From positions 124,001 through 188,000 of the forward strand of contig JBGPTF010000005.1 in the NCBI GenBank assembly GCA_041490445.1: 64,000 bases of DNA, written 5' to 3'. Made by a program: the position numbers and the translations under genes. The stretch is from JBGPTF01 sp041490445 (GTDB lineage: Bacteria; Acidobacteriota; Terriglobia; Acidiferrales; UBA7541). The stretch's first letter is position 1, and each line of letters begins with the position of its first letter. The notes under the pieces are model-generated. The model saw only the letters and a program-made list of their open reading frames with translations. It was not told the DNA's origin and did not search any database. Shown here piece after piece: positions 45,662 to 54,362 of this stretch.

Positions 45662-46759
45662 ATGCGCAAACAACGGATGTGCGCAGCAGCTGTCGCGTTC
45701 TGCCTTTCCGTGGTTTTGCCGCTTGCCGCACCGGAGAGAGCCGCCGCGCCGCCGCTGCCGCCGACCACGGAAGGCGATTTCGTGATTCGCGATTTCCATT
45801 TCAATTCCGGCGAAAGGCTGCCGGAACTGAAGCTGCACTACACGATGCTTGGCAAGCCGGCGCGCGATGCCGGCGGCAAAGTAACGAACGCTGTATTGAT
45901 CCTCCACGGAACCGGCGGCACCGGGGACCAGTTTCTGAGCCCTGTATTTGCCGGCGTGCTATTTGGCCCGGGGCAGCTTCTGGATGCGAACCGCTACTTT
46001 ATTATTTTGCCGGACAACATCGGCCACGGGCATTCAAGCAAGCCAAGCGACGAGCTGCACGCGCGGTTCCCGCATTACGACTATGACGACATGGTGCGCG
46101 CGCAAAATGAACTCATCACGCAGGGGCTTGGCGTGAATCACTTGCGGCTCGTCATGGGCACTTCGATGGGCTGCATGCACTCGTGGATGTGGGGCGAAAA
46201 TTACCCGGACATGATGGACACGCTGATGCCGCTCGCCTGCCAGCCCGTGCCAATCGCGGGGCGCAATCGAATCTGGCGAAAAATGCTGATGGATTGCATC
46301 CGCACCGATCCAGAATGGAATAATGGTGAATACACTAACCAGCCGCGCGGTCTTCGGGCCGCGCTGGGCATTCTGTTTCTCGTGGGAGGGAGCCCGCTCC
46401 AAATGCAGAAGGACTATCCCACCCGCGAAGATGCCGACCGGTTCATCGATCGCTGGCTGGCATCGCGGCTTCCCCAGGTGGATGCGAATGATACGATCTA
46501 CCAGTTTGATTCGTCGCGGGATTACGATCCTTCGGCCAATCTAGGAAAAATTCAGGCGCAGGTGATGTTCGTCAACTCGGCCGACGATCTGATCAACCCG
46601 CCGGAGCTGGGAATTGCCCAGCGTGAAATCAAGAAAGTGAAGAACGGCCGGTTTGTGTTGTTGCCGATCACGGATCAGACCCGGGGCCATGGAACGCACA
46701 CAATTGTAGCGGTCTGGAAACAGTATCTGGCCGAATTGCTGCAATCCAGTGGGCACTGA
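45662..46759 (+). CDS. Secreted alpha/beta hydrolase, MetX-like fold
   Basis: 365 residues from ATG 45662 (GAGGAGC upstream). N-terminal signal peptide (MRKQRMCAAAVAFCLSVVLP). The core resembles homoserine acetyltransferase-like hydrolases: L-H-Y-T-M-L-G-K-P, LILHGTGGTGDQFL (oxyanion region), PDNIGHGHSSKPS, nucleophile VMGTSMGCMHSW, Asp in VNSADDLINPP and His in R-G-H-G-T-H-T. Export argues against a role in methionine synthesis; an esterase or lactonase is more likely. It is probably co-transcribed with the CocE-like gene. Confidence 0.88.
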   Translation: MRKQRMCAAAVAFCLSVVLPLAAPERAAAPPLPPTTEGDFVIRDFHFNSGERLPELKLHYTMLGKPARDAGGKVTNAVLILHGTGGTGDQFLSPVFAGVLFGPGQLLDANRYFIILPDNIGHGHSSKPSDELHARFPHYDYDDMVRAQNELITQGLGVNHLRLVMGTSMGCMHSWMWGENYPDMMDTLMPLACQPVPIAGRNRIWRKMLMDCIRTDPEWNNGEYTNQPRGLRAALGILFLVGGSPLQMQKDYPTREDADRFIDRWLASRLPQVDANDTIYQFDSSRDYDPSANLGKIQAQVMFVNSADDLINPPELGIAQREIKKVKNGRFVLLPITDQTRGHGTHTIVAVWKQYLAELLQSSGH

Positions 46760-47040
46760 GATCAGCCCCCCGACGCTCGCAGTTTTCGGCTGTGAAGTTG
46801 AGAGGGCTCTCTGTCCATCTGGACGCGCGCTTTCTGGAAGTCCTTCTCTTTCTTACGAACTCAAATCTGTCCAGCCAAACAGATCTGCGCTGACGCAGGA
46901 CCTCGGGTTGTGAAAAATGTTCTTCGGCCAGCCGTAGCAGCAGCCCGGGCCGCGTATCCCGATGAGCCAATACCAGCTTTCGATTGTTCGGCTCCCGGCG
47001 GGCGGCGATTCCCGCGTGTGCTAAAATAATGTCCGCTTGT

Positions 47041-47117
47041 AGGCCCGTAGCTCAGTTGGTTAGAGCGCTACCTTGACACGGTAGAGGTCTGCGGTTCGAG
47101 CCCGCACGGGCCTACCA
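47041..47117 (+). tRNA. tRNA-Val (anticodon GAC)
   Basis: 77 nt with encoded CCA. Acceptor AGGCCCG pairs fully with CGGGCCT. D-arm GCTC...GAGC, anticodon arm CTACC-TTGACAC-GGTAG (anticodon GAC), 5-nt variable loop AGGTC, T-arm TGCGG-TTCGAGC-CCGCA, discriminator A and CCA. A TAAAAT box lies 14 bp upstream. Its 3' half is repeated at 47909-47953. Confidence 0.97.
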
Positions 47118-47118
47118 T

Positions 47119-47589
47119 TTACTCACTGTAGAATCGCGCTCCGACAAGCAAAGCGATAACGATTTCAGGAAGAGCGCACAGCACCGGCGGGAGCAGCGGT
47201 TTCACTGGCATCAGCCGAAACGATGCCCAGACAGAATCCGTCATTGCTATCAACAGCCATACGGCGAAACCCGCAATGATAGCGGTCTTTGCTCCAGAGC
47301 CGTAGCGTGGCCGGATTGCAGCGTATAGCCACATCGCATAAATGCTCACCGCGAAGGTGGCAGTTACGGCAAACGCGATAAATGTGGCCGGTAACTCATG
47401 GTGCACCGGGCTGCCCGCGTTTTGCAGCGCGGCGAAGAAAGGCCGGTCGAAGAACGGCTCCTCTAGCAGGGCTTTCAGCAAGCAGCAGATCAAACCCGTG
47501 AGCAGTCCGCAGGCAATCACCCGCCCAAAGTTAATTTTGCTTGCCGCAACCGCACGAGACGTTGCAGCAGCACCAGTCACTTCTCCCAT
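47119..47589 (-). CDS. Small multi-pass membrane protein, unknown
   Basis: 156 residues from ATG 47589 (AAGGAGG, 9-nt spacing). Four predicted TM helices: about 24-41 (VIACGLLTGLICCLLKAL), 66-88, 97-117 and 132-152. No enzymatic motif. The stop codon lies 1 bp from the 3' end of tRNA-Val, in convergent orientation. It is the only gene between the tRNA and its 3' repeat, so it may be cargo left from an integrated element. The family is not recognised. Confidence 0.75.
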   Translation of the reverse strand: MGEVTGAAATSRAVAASKINFGRVIACGLLTGLICCLLKALLEEPFFDRPFFAALQNAGSPVHHELPATFIAFAVTATFAVSIYAMWLYAAIRPRYGSGAKTAIIAGFAVWLLIAMTDSVWASFRLMPVKPLLPPVLCALPEIVIALLVGARFYSE

Positions 47590-48077
47590 GGCATGTGCCT
47601 CCTTCAGAAGCGTTTGTCAATGAGCCGGAAATAACACGCCAACCGACCCACCCCGAGTTTCCATTTCTTCAGTTGGCGCAAAATAGGCCGTGTGGTAGCT
47701 TAAGATTGCCTGCAGGTGTTAAGCTCCGTCACCACGCCGAGATGAGTGAACCAATAGGCCTGCAATGCTTCCCGACTTATCGGCACAGTGTAGCACTGCC
47801 AGCATCGTGGCATGACTACCTGCGATTCCTACCTGTGAGACTGGTATAACGATTGTAGAGAGAATGTTCGATACGATCTAAGTCCTTCTCTTTTGTATGG
47901 GTGGTAGGTTGACACGGTAGAGGTCTGCGGTTCGAGTTCGCACGGGTCTACCATCTTCAACCTAATCTAATTACAGACATCACATCGCCAGGGAACAGCG
48001 TAGAATTCCACCTCGATGGGCACACGCAGCGACTGCCCGCCTCTTGCTCGAAAGCGCTCGCGCGGACGCACAGGGAA
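47590..48077. other. Intergenic stretch containing the tRNA fragment
   Basis: About 490 bases with no gene. The only clear feature is the 45-bp tRNA-Val 3' repeat at 47909-47953. Open frames here are short and without family-like composition. Confidence 0.5.
47909..47953 (+). repeat. Duplicated 3' half of tRNA-Val (attachment-site-like)
   Basis: These 45 bp, from the anticodon loop TTGACAC to the terminal CCA, match 47073-47117 with three C-to-T differences. Similarity stops abruptly on the 5' side. This is the layout left when an integrase uses a tRNA 3' end as attB. No integrase remains between the copies. Confidence 0.8.
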
Positions 48078-49259
48078 ATGACCGGTTCGGAGAATCCGCA
48101 TGTTCGCCCGGAACTGGAGCTGCTCCTCTGTTGTGCACGGACGCGGATGGACCCGGCATCATCTTCACGATTGCGGGAGCTGGTTGCCGGGAATCTCGAT
48201 TGGTCGCGTCTCGCGGAGCTTGCAGAAGACCACGGCGTCCAGCCGCTGCTTTACTGGCAGCTCAAGAACAATTGCCGGGAGGACGTCCCGCAGGATTGGA
48301 TGGAGCGGCTCCAAAAAGTTTTTCAGCAAAACGCGCGTCGCAACCTTTGTCTCCTCACTGAGCTGATCAGCACTCTCCAATTCCTGCGAAACAATTCCGT
48401 TCTTGCGATTCCACATAAGGGACCGATTTTGGCCGAGCAAGCCTACGGCAATTTGCTGCTCCGGCAGTTCGTGGATCTCGACATCGTGGTCCGGCAGCGC
48501 GACATCGCCAGAGTCCACGAGCTGATGGTCTCGCAGGGCTTTCAGACGGAGTCCTTCAACAACAGCGCGCGCGGAATTCCTGGCCAGTACACATTTATCC
48601 GCGAGTCCGGCCGGCTCGTGGTAGAAATTCACACCGAAGAGACCCTCCGTTATTTTCCCGCGCCCTTGGACTTGGACGCGATGAGCGAGCACCTGGAGAC
48701 GCTCACGCTGGACGGGCGCGAGGTGCAGGTTTTTTCCGCGGAGCAGGCGCTGCCGCTTCTTTGCGTGCATGGGTCGAAACATTTTTGGGAACGCCTGGCG
48801 TGGGTTTGCGATATCGCGGAGTTGGCTCAGGTCCCGCGCGGAGTGAATTGGGATGCTGCCCTCGCCAACGCCGAGCGGTTCGGCGCCGAAAGAATGACGC
48901 TTCTGGGCCTCGCCCTCGCGCAGGACTTGCTGGGAGCATCTTTGCCGCCGGAAATCTCGCGGCGCGTGCAGGGAGACAGAGTTGCGCAATCGCTCGCCAC
49001 GCAAGTGCGAAGGAGTTCCTTCTCCGACTCCCGCAGCCAGCCGGGTGTGAAGAATCGATTCTGGTTTCGCGTGCGGATGCGGGGAAATCCCTGGCAAGGT
49101 CTCCGCTATGTGCTTCGCCTGACACTCGCCCCTACGGAAGAAGACTGGTCGCGAGCGCATCTTCACAGGTCACTCACGCCGATCTATTCGTTGCTTCGCC
49201 CATTTCGTCTTTTGCGGAAGTATGGCCTGGGCGCGAAAACTCCGACTCGAGATTCCTAG
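48078..49259 (+). CDS. Nucleotidyltransferase family protein (NTP_transf_5 type)
   Basis: 393 residues from ATG 48078 (AGGGAA just upstream). Core motif I-P-H-K-G-P-I-L-A-E-Q-A-Y then LLRQFVDLDIVVRQRD fits the K-G...Y...R-x-x-x-D-x-D pattern of the uncharacterised nucleotidyltransferase family often found beside RiPP and lasso-peptide genes. Further elements are the H-T-E-E segment (about 180), an HGSKHFWERLAWVCDIAEL helix and a basic C-terminal tail. It probably transfers a nucleotide to a peptide, protein or small molecule. It lies 320 bp upstream of the HPr-kinase-like gene, with a possible promoter in between, so it may be a separate transcript of the same locus. Confidence 0.8.
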   Translation: MTGSENPHVRPELELLLCCARTRMDPASSSRLRELVAGNLDWSRLAELAEDHGVQPLLYWQLKNNCREDVPQDWMERLQKVFQQNARRNLCLLTELISTLQFLRNNSVLAIPHKGPILAEQAYGNLLLRQFVDLDIVVRQRDIARVHELMVSQGFQTESFNNSARGIPGQYTFIRESGRLVVEIHTEETLRYFPAPLDLDAMSEHLETLTLDGREVQVFSAEQALPLLCVHGSKHFWERLAWVCDIAELAQVPRGVNWDAALANAERFGAERMTLLGLALAQDLLGASLPPEISRRVQGDRVAQSLATQVRRSSFSDSRSQPGVKNRFWFRVRMRGNPWQGLRYVLRLTLAPTEEDWSRAHLHRSLTPIYSLLRPFRLLRKYGLGAKTPTRDS

Positions 49260-49430
49260 CCTCGCAGCGCCGAGGCGCCTCAAGAACTCAAAGACACACC
49301 AGCGACTTCCCGAAACAGGTGACGCAAAGTCATCCGCCAGAGTCGCGCTGCCCGTCAGTGTCTTCATCCAGGGAGCGGGGACCCTCTGAAAGCAGGGGTA
49401 ACTCACTCCTAACACTCCCAGCAATTGAAA

Positions 49431-49461
49431 TTGACACTTTTCGTCAGGGGGTACTTAGTAT
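49431..49461 (+). promoter_or_regulatory. Possible promoter of the RiPP operon
   Basis: A perfect TTGACA (49431-49436) is followed by TAGTAT (49456-49461) with a 19-bp spacer, longer than the usual 17. The remaining gap sequence 49260-49579 holds no gene that I can support. Confidence 0.35.
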
Positions 49462-49579
49462 GTGAAGTTGTTTGTGCTCGCAAACTTGCGAGCCGGCGAA
49501 TTTCACTTGGGAACGCCTGCAAGGGCTCTCTTGCTGGGGAACTTGGGGCGTTGAAAGAGGGCTGGTGGATAGGCGGGGA

Positions 49580-50353
49580 ATGGGGTCATCGGGTGACAGG
49601 CAGCTCACGATTGCTATCGGACAGGTGCCTCTAACCCTTCACTTTCCTGAAGAAAACCTGCTCCAAAAAGCCAGCCAGCGCTACTCCCGGTTCCGGGCGC
49701 CCCTTGAAAATCGGGATGCACTGCCCATCTATCTCGAGCCGGGCTCCGCGATTTCGCCTGGCCCTGCGCGTTTCACGTATGCGCTCCACGACGCCGCGAC
49801 GGTCTGGCTCGGTTCTTCGCGGGCGCAGTTCCGCGGCGTGCGGCACGAGTACGCCCTGGATTCGTTGCTCCGCATTCTGCTCTCCATGCTGCTGCTCCCT
49901 CGCGACGGATTCCTGTTGCATGCGGCGACCGTCGTGCGCAAGGGCCGCGCTTTCGTCTTTACGGGGCGCTCGGGGGCGGGCAAGAGTACCGTGGCATCGC
50001 TCTCTCCTCCGGGGAGCGTGCTCACCGATGAGGCGTCGCTCCTGCGATTCTCCGAGTGCGCCTGGCACGCCTACGGCACTCCTTTCTGGGGGGAGTTTCG
50101 AGCGGAGGGGGCAAATACCAAGGTCCCGCTCGCCGGAATCTACTCTCTCGTGCAGGCGCCGGTCGACAGCGTGCAACCGCTTTCGATGAAACAGGCCCTC
50201 CGCGCCCTACTGCCCAACGTCATGTTTTTTTCCTCCGGCAAGCAGCAGAACGAAGAACTCTTGCGGCTGCTGATTCGTGCGGCCGGGCAGATTCCCTTCT
50301 ACCAGCTGCGGTTCCGACGCGACCCGGGTTTCTGGCAGGTGGTGGATCCATGA
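49580..50353 (+). CDS. HPr kinase-like P-loop protein
   Basis: 257 residues from ATG 49580 (AGGCGGGGA upstream). The N-terminal 100 residues are a beta-rich domain (LTIAIGQVPLTLHFPEENLL). The C-terminal half is an HprK-type kinase core: H-A-A-T-V-V then Walker A FTGRSGAGKSTVA, Asp in VLTDEASLLR (Walker B position), and a GTPFWGEF loop. HprK-like proteins beside RiPP genes include kinases that phosphorylate a Ser of the peptide, as in the paeninodin pathway. Here a Ser happens to be the last residue of the precursor. Its stop overlaps the PqqD start by 4 bp. Confidence 0.82.
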   Translation: MGSSGDRQLTIAIGQVPLTLHFPEENLLQKASQRYSRFRAPLENRDALPIYLEPGSAISPGPARFTYALHDAATVWLGSSRAQFRGVRHEYALDSLLRILLSMLLLPRDGFLLHAATVVRKGRAFVFTGRSGAGKSTVASLSPPGSVLTDEASLLRFSECAWHAYGTPFWGEFRAEGANTKVPLAGIYSLVQAPVDSVQPLSMKQALRALLPNVMFFSSGKQQNEELLRLLIRAAGQIPFYQLRFRRDPGFWQVVDP

Positions 50354-50646
50354 CGGATTTGAATCCAGTGCGCAATCCTTTGTTGGCCTGGCGAATGATC
50401 GAAGGCGAGGTCGTCGTCATTTCACCGGAAGACAGTTCCGTCCACGAACTAAATGAAACGGCCAGTTTTATTTGGAATGCGCTGAACGGTGAGCGGACTT
50501 CCGCGGAAATCGCTGCGCTGCTTTCCAAGGAATATGACGTGGTCCCGGAAGAGGCCCTGGCTCACACGCAGGAACTGATCGTCTCCTTGCAGGAAAAGAA
50601 ATTACTGCTCGTCACGCAGGAAGTGGGAAGCGGGGAACATGTCTGA
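50350..50646 (+). CDS. PqqD family peptide-binding protein (RiPP recognition element)
   Basis: 98 residues from ATG 50350, overlapping the upstream gene as ATGA. It has the PqqD pattern: an N-terminal strand pair (LAWRMIEGEVVVISPEDSSVHELNETASFIWNAL), then G-E-R-T-S-A-E-I-A-A-L-L and a three-helix winged fold ending LIVSLQEKKLLLV. PqqD domains bind the leader of a precursor peptide and present it to the radical SAM enzyme, which is encoded next with an 8-bp overlap. Confidence 0.92.
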   Translation: MTDLNPVRNPLLAWRMIEGEVVVISPEDSSVHELNETASFIWNALNGERTSAEIAALLSKEYDVVPEEALAHTQELIVSLQEKKLLLVTQEVGSGEHV

Positions 50647-51844
50647 TACTCCAGTCATGGATCGCCTGATCGCCCGGACCGTGGAGCGGCAGATCCCGCT
50701 CAACGTGCATCTCGACCTGACGTATCGCTGTAACGAGCGATGCGTCCATTGTTATCTGGACCACGAGGATTACGGCGAGCTCACGACCGCTGAGGCGAAA
50801 GACATCCTCGATCAGTTGGCCGCGGCCGGAACACTTTTCCTTACGCTCAGCGGCGGAGAGATTTTCCTGCGGAAGGATTTCTTCGAGCTCTTGGCCTACG
50901 CGCGCCGGTTGGCATTCGATTTGAGCCTGAAGACCAACGCCCTCTTGATTGACACCGAACGGGCGGCCCGTCTGCGACAACTGGGCGTGCGGCGAATCCA
51001 GATCAGCATCTATAGCGCCGACCCGGCTGTGCATGACGCTATCACGAAAGTGCGCGGCTCGCTGGCGCGCTCGATTCGAGCCATTCACTTCCTGAAGTCG
51101 CAAGGGCTTCAAGTCAAGATTGCCTGCCCGTTGATGAAGCAGAATCTGATGGGTTACCGGTCGGTCCAGAAGCTAGCCGAAGAGTTGGACGTGCCCTACA
51201 TTCTCGATCTGACGATTACGCCGAAGATGGACGGCGATGTAGGCGTGCTCGAAATGCGCAGCTCCGGCCGTGACCTGCTGCCCGTCCTGCAGGATCCGCT
51301 CTTTCACCCGTCGGCGAATGGATCGCCGGAAGGTACGAAATCAGCCAGGCCTACCGGAAGCTCCGTTTCCAGCGGGGTGGAAGTTGAGTTGTATCACGAC
51401 ATCCCTTGCAGCGCCGGACACAATAGCTGCTACATATCACCCTACGGCGACGTTTACCCCTGTGTGCAGATGCCCATGCCCACCGGAAATCTGCGACATC
51501 AAAAATTCGAAGAGGTCTGGTACGGCTCGTCGGCGATGCGCCAGGTTCGTGCGATCCGGGAAAGCCAGTTGCCGCTCTGTGCGAGCTGTTCCATCCGGAA
51601 GTATTGTGAACGTTGTCCCGGACTGGCACAGATGGAAGGTGGTGACCTGCTTGCGCCGTATGAGCGGGCCTGTGAGCTGGCGGAATTAAACGCTCGATTG
51701 GCCGGGGTCGAGAACCCGGTGAGTGCTTTCCATCAACAGCAGAAAGCCCAGGCTGACCGGAGCATGTTGCCGGTCAAAGTTGCGAACCCCGGTTTGGTGC
51801 AGATTGTGCCGATCACGGCAAATCAGCTCGGAGGCCAGTGGTGA
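50639..51844 (+). CDS. Radical SAM/SPASM peptide maturase
   Basis: 401 residues from ATG 50639. N-terminal radical SAM core: LDLTYRCNERCVHCYLD (C-x3-C-x2-C for the 4Fe-4S cluster), LTLSGGEIFLRKDFFEL (G-G-E SAM motif) and ISIYSADP. The C-terminal SPASM domain has Cys residues at PCSAGHNSCYISPYGDVYPC, then PLCASCSIRKYCERCPGL, to bind auxiliary clusters. This is the PqqE/AlbA/anSME type of RiPP maturase, which makes thioether or C-C cross-links. The Cys-containing peptide encoded directly downstream is the obvious substrate. Its stop overlaps the peptide start. Confidence 0.94.
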   Translation: MSDTPVMDRLIARTVERQIPLNVHLDLTYRCNERCVHCYLDHEDYGELTTAEAKDILDQLAAAGTLFLTLSGGEIFLRKDFFELLAYARRLAFDLSLKTNALLIDTERAARLRQLGVRRIQISIYSADPAVHDAITKVRGSLARSIRAIHFLKSQGLQVKIACPLMKQNLMGYRSVQKLAEELDVPYILDLTITPKMDGDVGVLEMRSSGRDLLPVLQDPLFHPSANGSPEGTKSARPTGSSVSSGVEVELYHDIPCSAGHNSCYISPYGDVYPCVQMPMPTGNLRHQKFEEVWYGSSAMRQVRAIRESQLPLCASCSIRKYCERCPGLAQMEGGDLLAPYERACELAELNARLAGVENPVSAFHQQQKAQADRSMLPVKVANPGLVQIVPITANQLGGQW

Positions 51845-52011
51845 ACCAGTCACAAAAAACACAGCCGAACAATAAGCGAGCTCCGGCGGGCAAGAGGCCC
51901 TACGTAAAGCCCAGCTGCTCTTCGGAAAAGATCTATGAAACCCTCGCCCTGGCCTGCGGCAAACTGCCCGGCCAGGGCGGCCAATGCAACGCAGCGTCGA
52001 GGCGTTCCTGA
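51841..52011 (+). CDS. Putative RiPP precursor peptide, 56 residues
   Basis: It starts at GTG 51841 inside the radical SAM stop (GTGA overlap), with GGAGG at 51830-51834 and a 6-nt spacer. It is short and easily missed. Residues 1-20 are Lys/Gln/Pro-rich (leader-like), followed by RPYVKPSCSSEKIYETLALA, then CGKLPGQGGQCN and a basic end A-A-S-R-R-S. Cys lie at 26, 39 and 49; a Gly/Gln-rich loop separates the last two. The Y-x-K-P...E-K-x-Y-E-T segment looks like a recognition helix for PqqD. The last residue is Ser. I infer thioether or similar cross-links at Cys39 and Cys49. It is not a family I can name with confidence. Confidence 0.8.
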   Translation: MNQSQKTQPNNKRAPAGKRPYVKPSCSSEKIYETLALACGKLPGQGGQCNAASRRS

Positions 52012-52087
52012 AGGCGCCCCGGTGCGGCGGACGAACCAACAGTTTATGCGTCGCCGTTCAATCAGGAACGGCAACGAGAGGCAGACC

Positions 52088-54352
52088 ATGGAAACTGTAA
52101 GACGAGTAGCTATCACGTCCCGCAAAGGACGGCGCTCTATTTTGTGGCTGGCATTGCTCCCGGTGCTGGCCATCCCTGCGGCGGCTAGGGAACGAGTGGT
52201 CCTGCAGAAGAACGGCGCGAATCAGGCGCGCGCCAGAGACGCCTTCCTGGATCAAGGGAATCCGACCACGAATCACGGGGCGGACACGACGTTGCGCGTG
52301 CAGTCGTTCAATAACGGGACGTCGCAGAACCAGCGCGCTGTGGTCATGTTCGACTTGTCCCCGATTCCTCGCTCGGGCATCAAGTTGGCAACGCTGGACC
52401 TGTTCATGTCCACCGCCCCGACCTCCAGCCGGGCTAATATTGCCGAGCGCATGCTCAGTCTGTGGACCGAACCAGACGTGACATGGAATAACCGGCTGCC
52501 CGCCACGGCGTGGGTTACCGTCGGCGGAGGAGGCGATTTTGGTTCTACTGGCAGCTCCACCGTTGCCACGGGCACGACCAGTGGTGTCACACTGTCTTTT
52601 AGTGCGACCCAAATTTTGCAAAGGCAGTTCAACCGCAATCCGCCCGAAGCGAATTTCGGCTTCATCATCAGGGATAGTACGGAAGATTCGCTGGTGCAGT
52701 TCACGGGCATTCTCAGCTCGAAGGAAGACGCCACGTTGGCGAACCGCCCGAAGCTCACGGTTGAATTTATCCAGCAGGTCACCGGCCTCACCGCCGTGGC
52801 GGGCAACGCGCAGAATACCTTGAGTTGGAGCTATCCTGCCGCAGTCGGCACCGTGCTCAGTGCGACGAATGGTGTGCTGATTCTCCGCCTGGCGGGCAGC
52901 CCGATTGGTCAGACTGCGGTTCCTACGGATGGTGTGATTCCTGCGCCGTGCAGTCTAATCGGAGGCGCCACGGTCGTCTTTGTTAACAATACATTGGCCA
53001 CAAGCTTTGTCGATGACGCCACGGACACCTGCGGCGCCCCCGCGAACGGCACGACGTTTTATTACCAGGTTTTTACGCGTGACGCCGCCGACAACTGGTC
53101 TGCGGGCGGCACTCTGGGCGGCGCCAATGAAAATGTTCCGGAAATCACGGCCACTCCGGGCGCCACGGCGAGTGCGCAGCAAGCGGCTACATGGATGGCC
53201 CCGACTGGCGCCACCACGTTGGCGGCCCCGGGAATTGACCCCAGCAACGTCGTCGTCATCGGCTCGGACTCGAATCTGTTACAGGGCGTGAATCCGAGTA
53301 ACGGCGTAGAGGTCTACGCGCCCGCATCCACCGGGGGTGTCATTAGCGGACGACCCCCTGCTCTGGAAGCGGTGGATGATTCGCTGTCACGCCCGGCCAC
53401 CTACGTGGCGAACCAGGACAACTTTGTCTATGCCATCGACGCAAGTACCGGCGAGATTGTTTGGCTGTCGAACCCGACCGGATTGACAACCAACACCTTT
53501 GTCGGCGGGGCAGCCGTCTTGTTGAAAGGTGTTGCAGGCGTTGGGTACACACTGGCACAGGATCTCGTCGTTGTCGGCATGCACGACTCAGGAACAACAA
53601 CCGCGAATGAGATCGCGGGCATCAATGCCAATACCGGCGCGACCGTGTGGAGCGTGGTCGGTGGTACGAGCAGTGCTGTAAGTTGTGGCGGCGTCTGCAA
53701 CCTGGACATCATCAGTTCCACTCCCGCGGTGGACTACGTGAACAACGCCATCTGGGTCACCTCGCGAAATGCGAACTCAATCGCAGCGACAGCCAATCGG
53801 CCAGATCTCTGGAAGATTGATCCCAGCACCGGATCTATTCTTTCAACCGTGAATCTGGGCGGCAACATTGATAGTGCTCCATCACTGCCTTTCCTGGGCG
53901 ACTTCGTCTTTGTCGGAGCCAACAGTGGCACATTGTATGCCATCAACCCCACCACGCTTGCGACGGTCGCGAGCTTCACTCCGGCTCCGGTGAACGGCGC
54001 CATCAAGGGCTTCCCCGTCGTTCTCGGGGCGGCTTTGCCGTACACGATCATTTTCTCGACCAACGGAAATGTGAACGCGGTGTCCTTCAACGGCGCGACG
54101 TTCACTTCGTTGTGGAAGACGCCCATCACGGCTCCTTCCACTCCCATCTCCGCCCCCGGTCTCACCACCGTGTACGTCAGTTCGAGCGATGGAAAAATTC
54201 ACGAGTTGGATCTGATCACCGGTGCGGACAGCAAGCAGCGGATTGTGGATACGGGTGCGACCGTGGGCGATCCCAGCTTGGACGTTGTTCTCAAGCGAAT
54301 TATCGTTGGTTCGACCGATGGGCGCGTTTATGCCTTTACGTTCCCCTTCTGA
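52088..54352 (+). CDS. Secreted DNRLRE - Fn3-like - PQQ-type beta-propeller protein
   Basis: 754 residues from ATG 52088 (GAGAGG, 7-nt spacing), 76 bp after the precursor. Signal peptide with a twin-Arg-like basic start (TSRKGRRSILWLALLPVLA, cleavage near AAA-RE). A DNRLRE-type domain (about 35-215) has DAFLDQGNPTTNHGADTTLRV and AVVMFDLSPIP. An Fn3-like domain (about 220-330, LTAVAGNAQNTLSWSYP) follows. PQQ-type propeller blades (about 350-754) repeat the phrase Y-A-I-D-A-S-T-G-E-I-V-W (also A-G-I-N-A-N-T-G-A-T-V-W, W-K-I-D-P-S-T-G and Y-A-I-N-P-T-T). It is a large surface or periplasmic protein, perhaps displaying or receiving the peptide; the link is inferred from the operon only. Confidence 0.87.
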   Translation: METVRRVAITSRKGRRSILWLALLPVLAIPAAARERVVLQKNGANQARARDAFLDQGNPTTNHGADTTLRVQSFNNGTSQNQRAVVMFDLSPIPRSGIKLATLDLFMSTAPTSSRANIAERMLSLWTEPDVTWNNRLPATAWVTVGGGGDFGSTGSSTVATGTTSGVTLSFSATQILQRQFNRNPPEANFGFIIRDSTEDSLVQFTGILSSKEDATLANRPKLTVEFIQQVTGLTAVAGNAQNTLSWSYPAAVGTVLSATNGVLILRLAGSPIGQTAVPTDGVIPAPCSLIGGATVVFVNNTLATSFVDDATDTCGAPANGTTFYYQVFTRDAADNWSAGGTLGGANENVPEITATPGATASAQQAATWMAPTGATTLAAPGIDPSNVVVIGSDSNLLQGVNPSNGVEVYAPASTGGVISGRPPALEAVDDSLSRPATYVANQDNFVYAIDASTGEIVWLSNPTGLTTNTFVGGAAVLLKGVAGVGYTLAQDLVVVGMHDSGTTTANEIAGINANTGATVWSVVGGTSSAVSCGGVCNLDIISSTPAVDYVNNAIWVTSRNANSIAATANRPDLWKIDPSTGSILSTVNLGGNIDSAPSLPFLGDFVFVGANSGTLYAINPTTLATVASFTPAPVNGAIKGFPVVLGAALPYTIIFSTNGNVNAVSFNGATFTSLWKTPITAPSTPISAPGLTTVYVSSSDGKIHELDLITGADSKQRIVDTGATVGDPSLDVVLKRIIVGSTDGRVYAFTFPF

Positions 54353-54362
54353 GGAGGGAATC

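Noticed and set aside
49425..49634. 69-codon frame MKLTLFVRGY... as an extra precursor peptide
   Set aside because: It overlaps the HPr-kinase-like start, has no ribosome binding site and no leader/core pattern; the peptide at 51841 fits much better.
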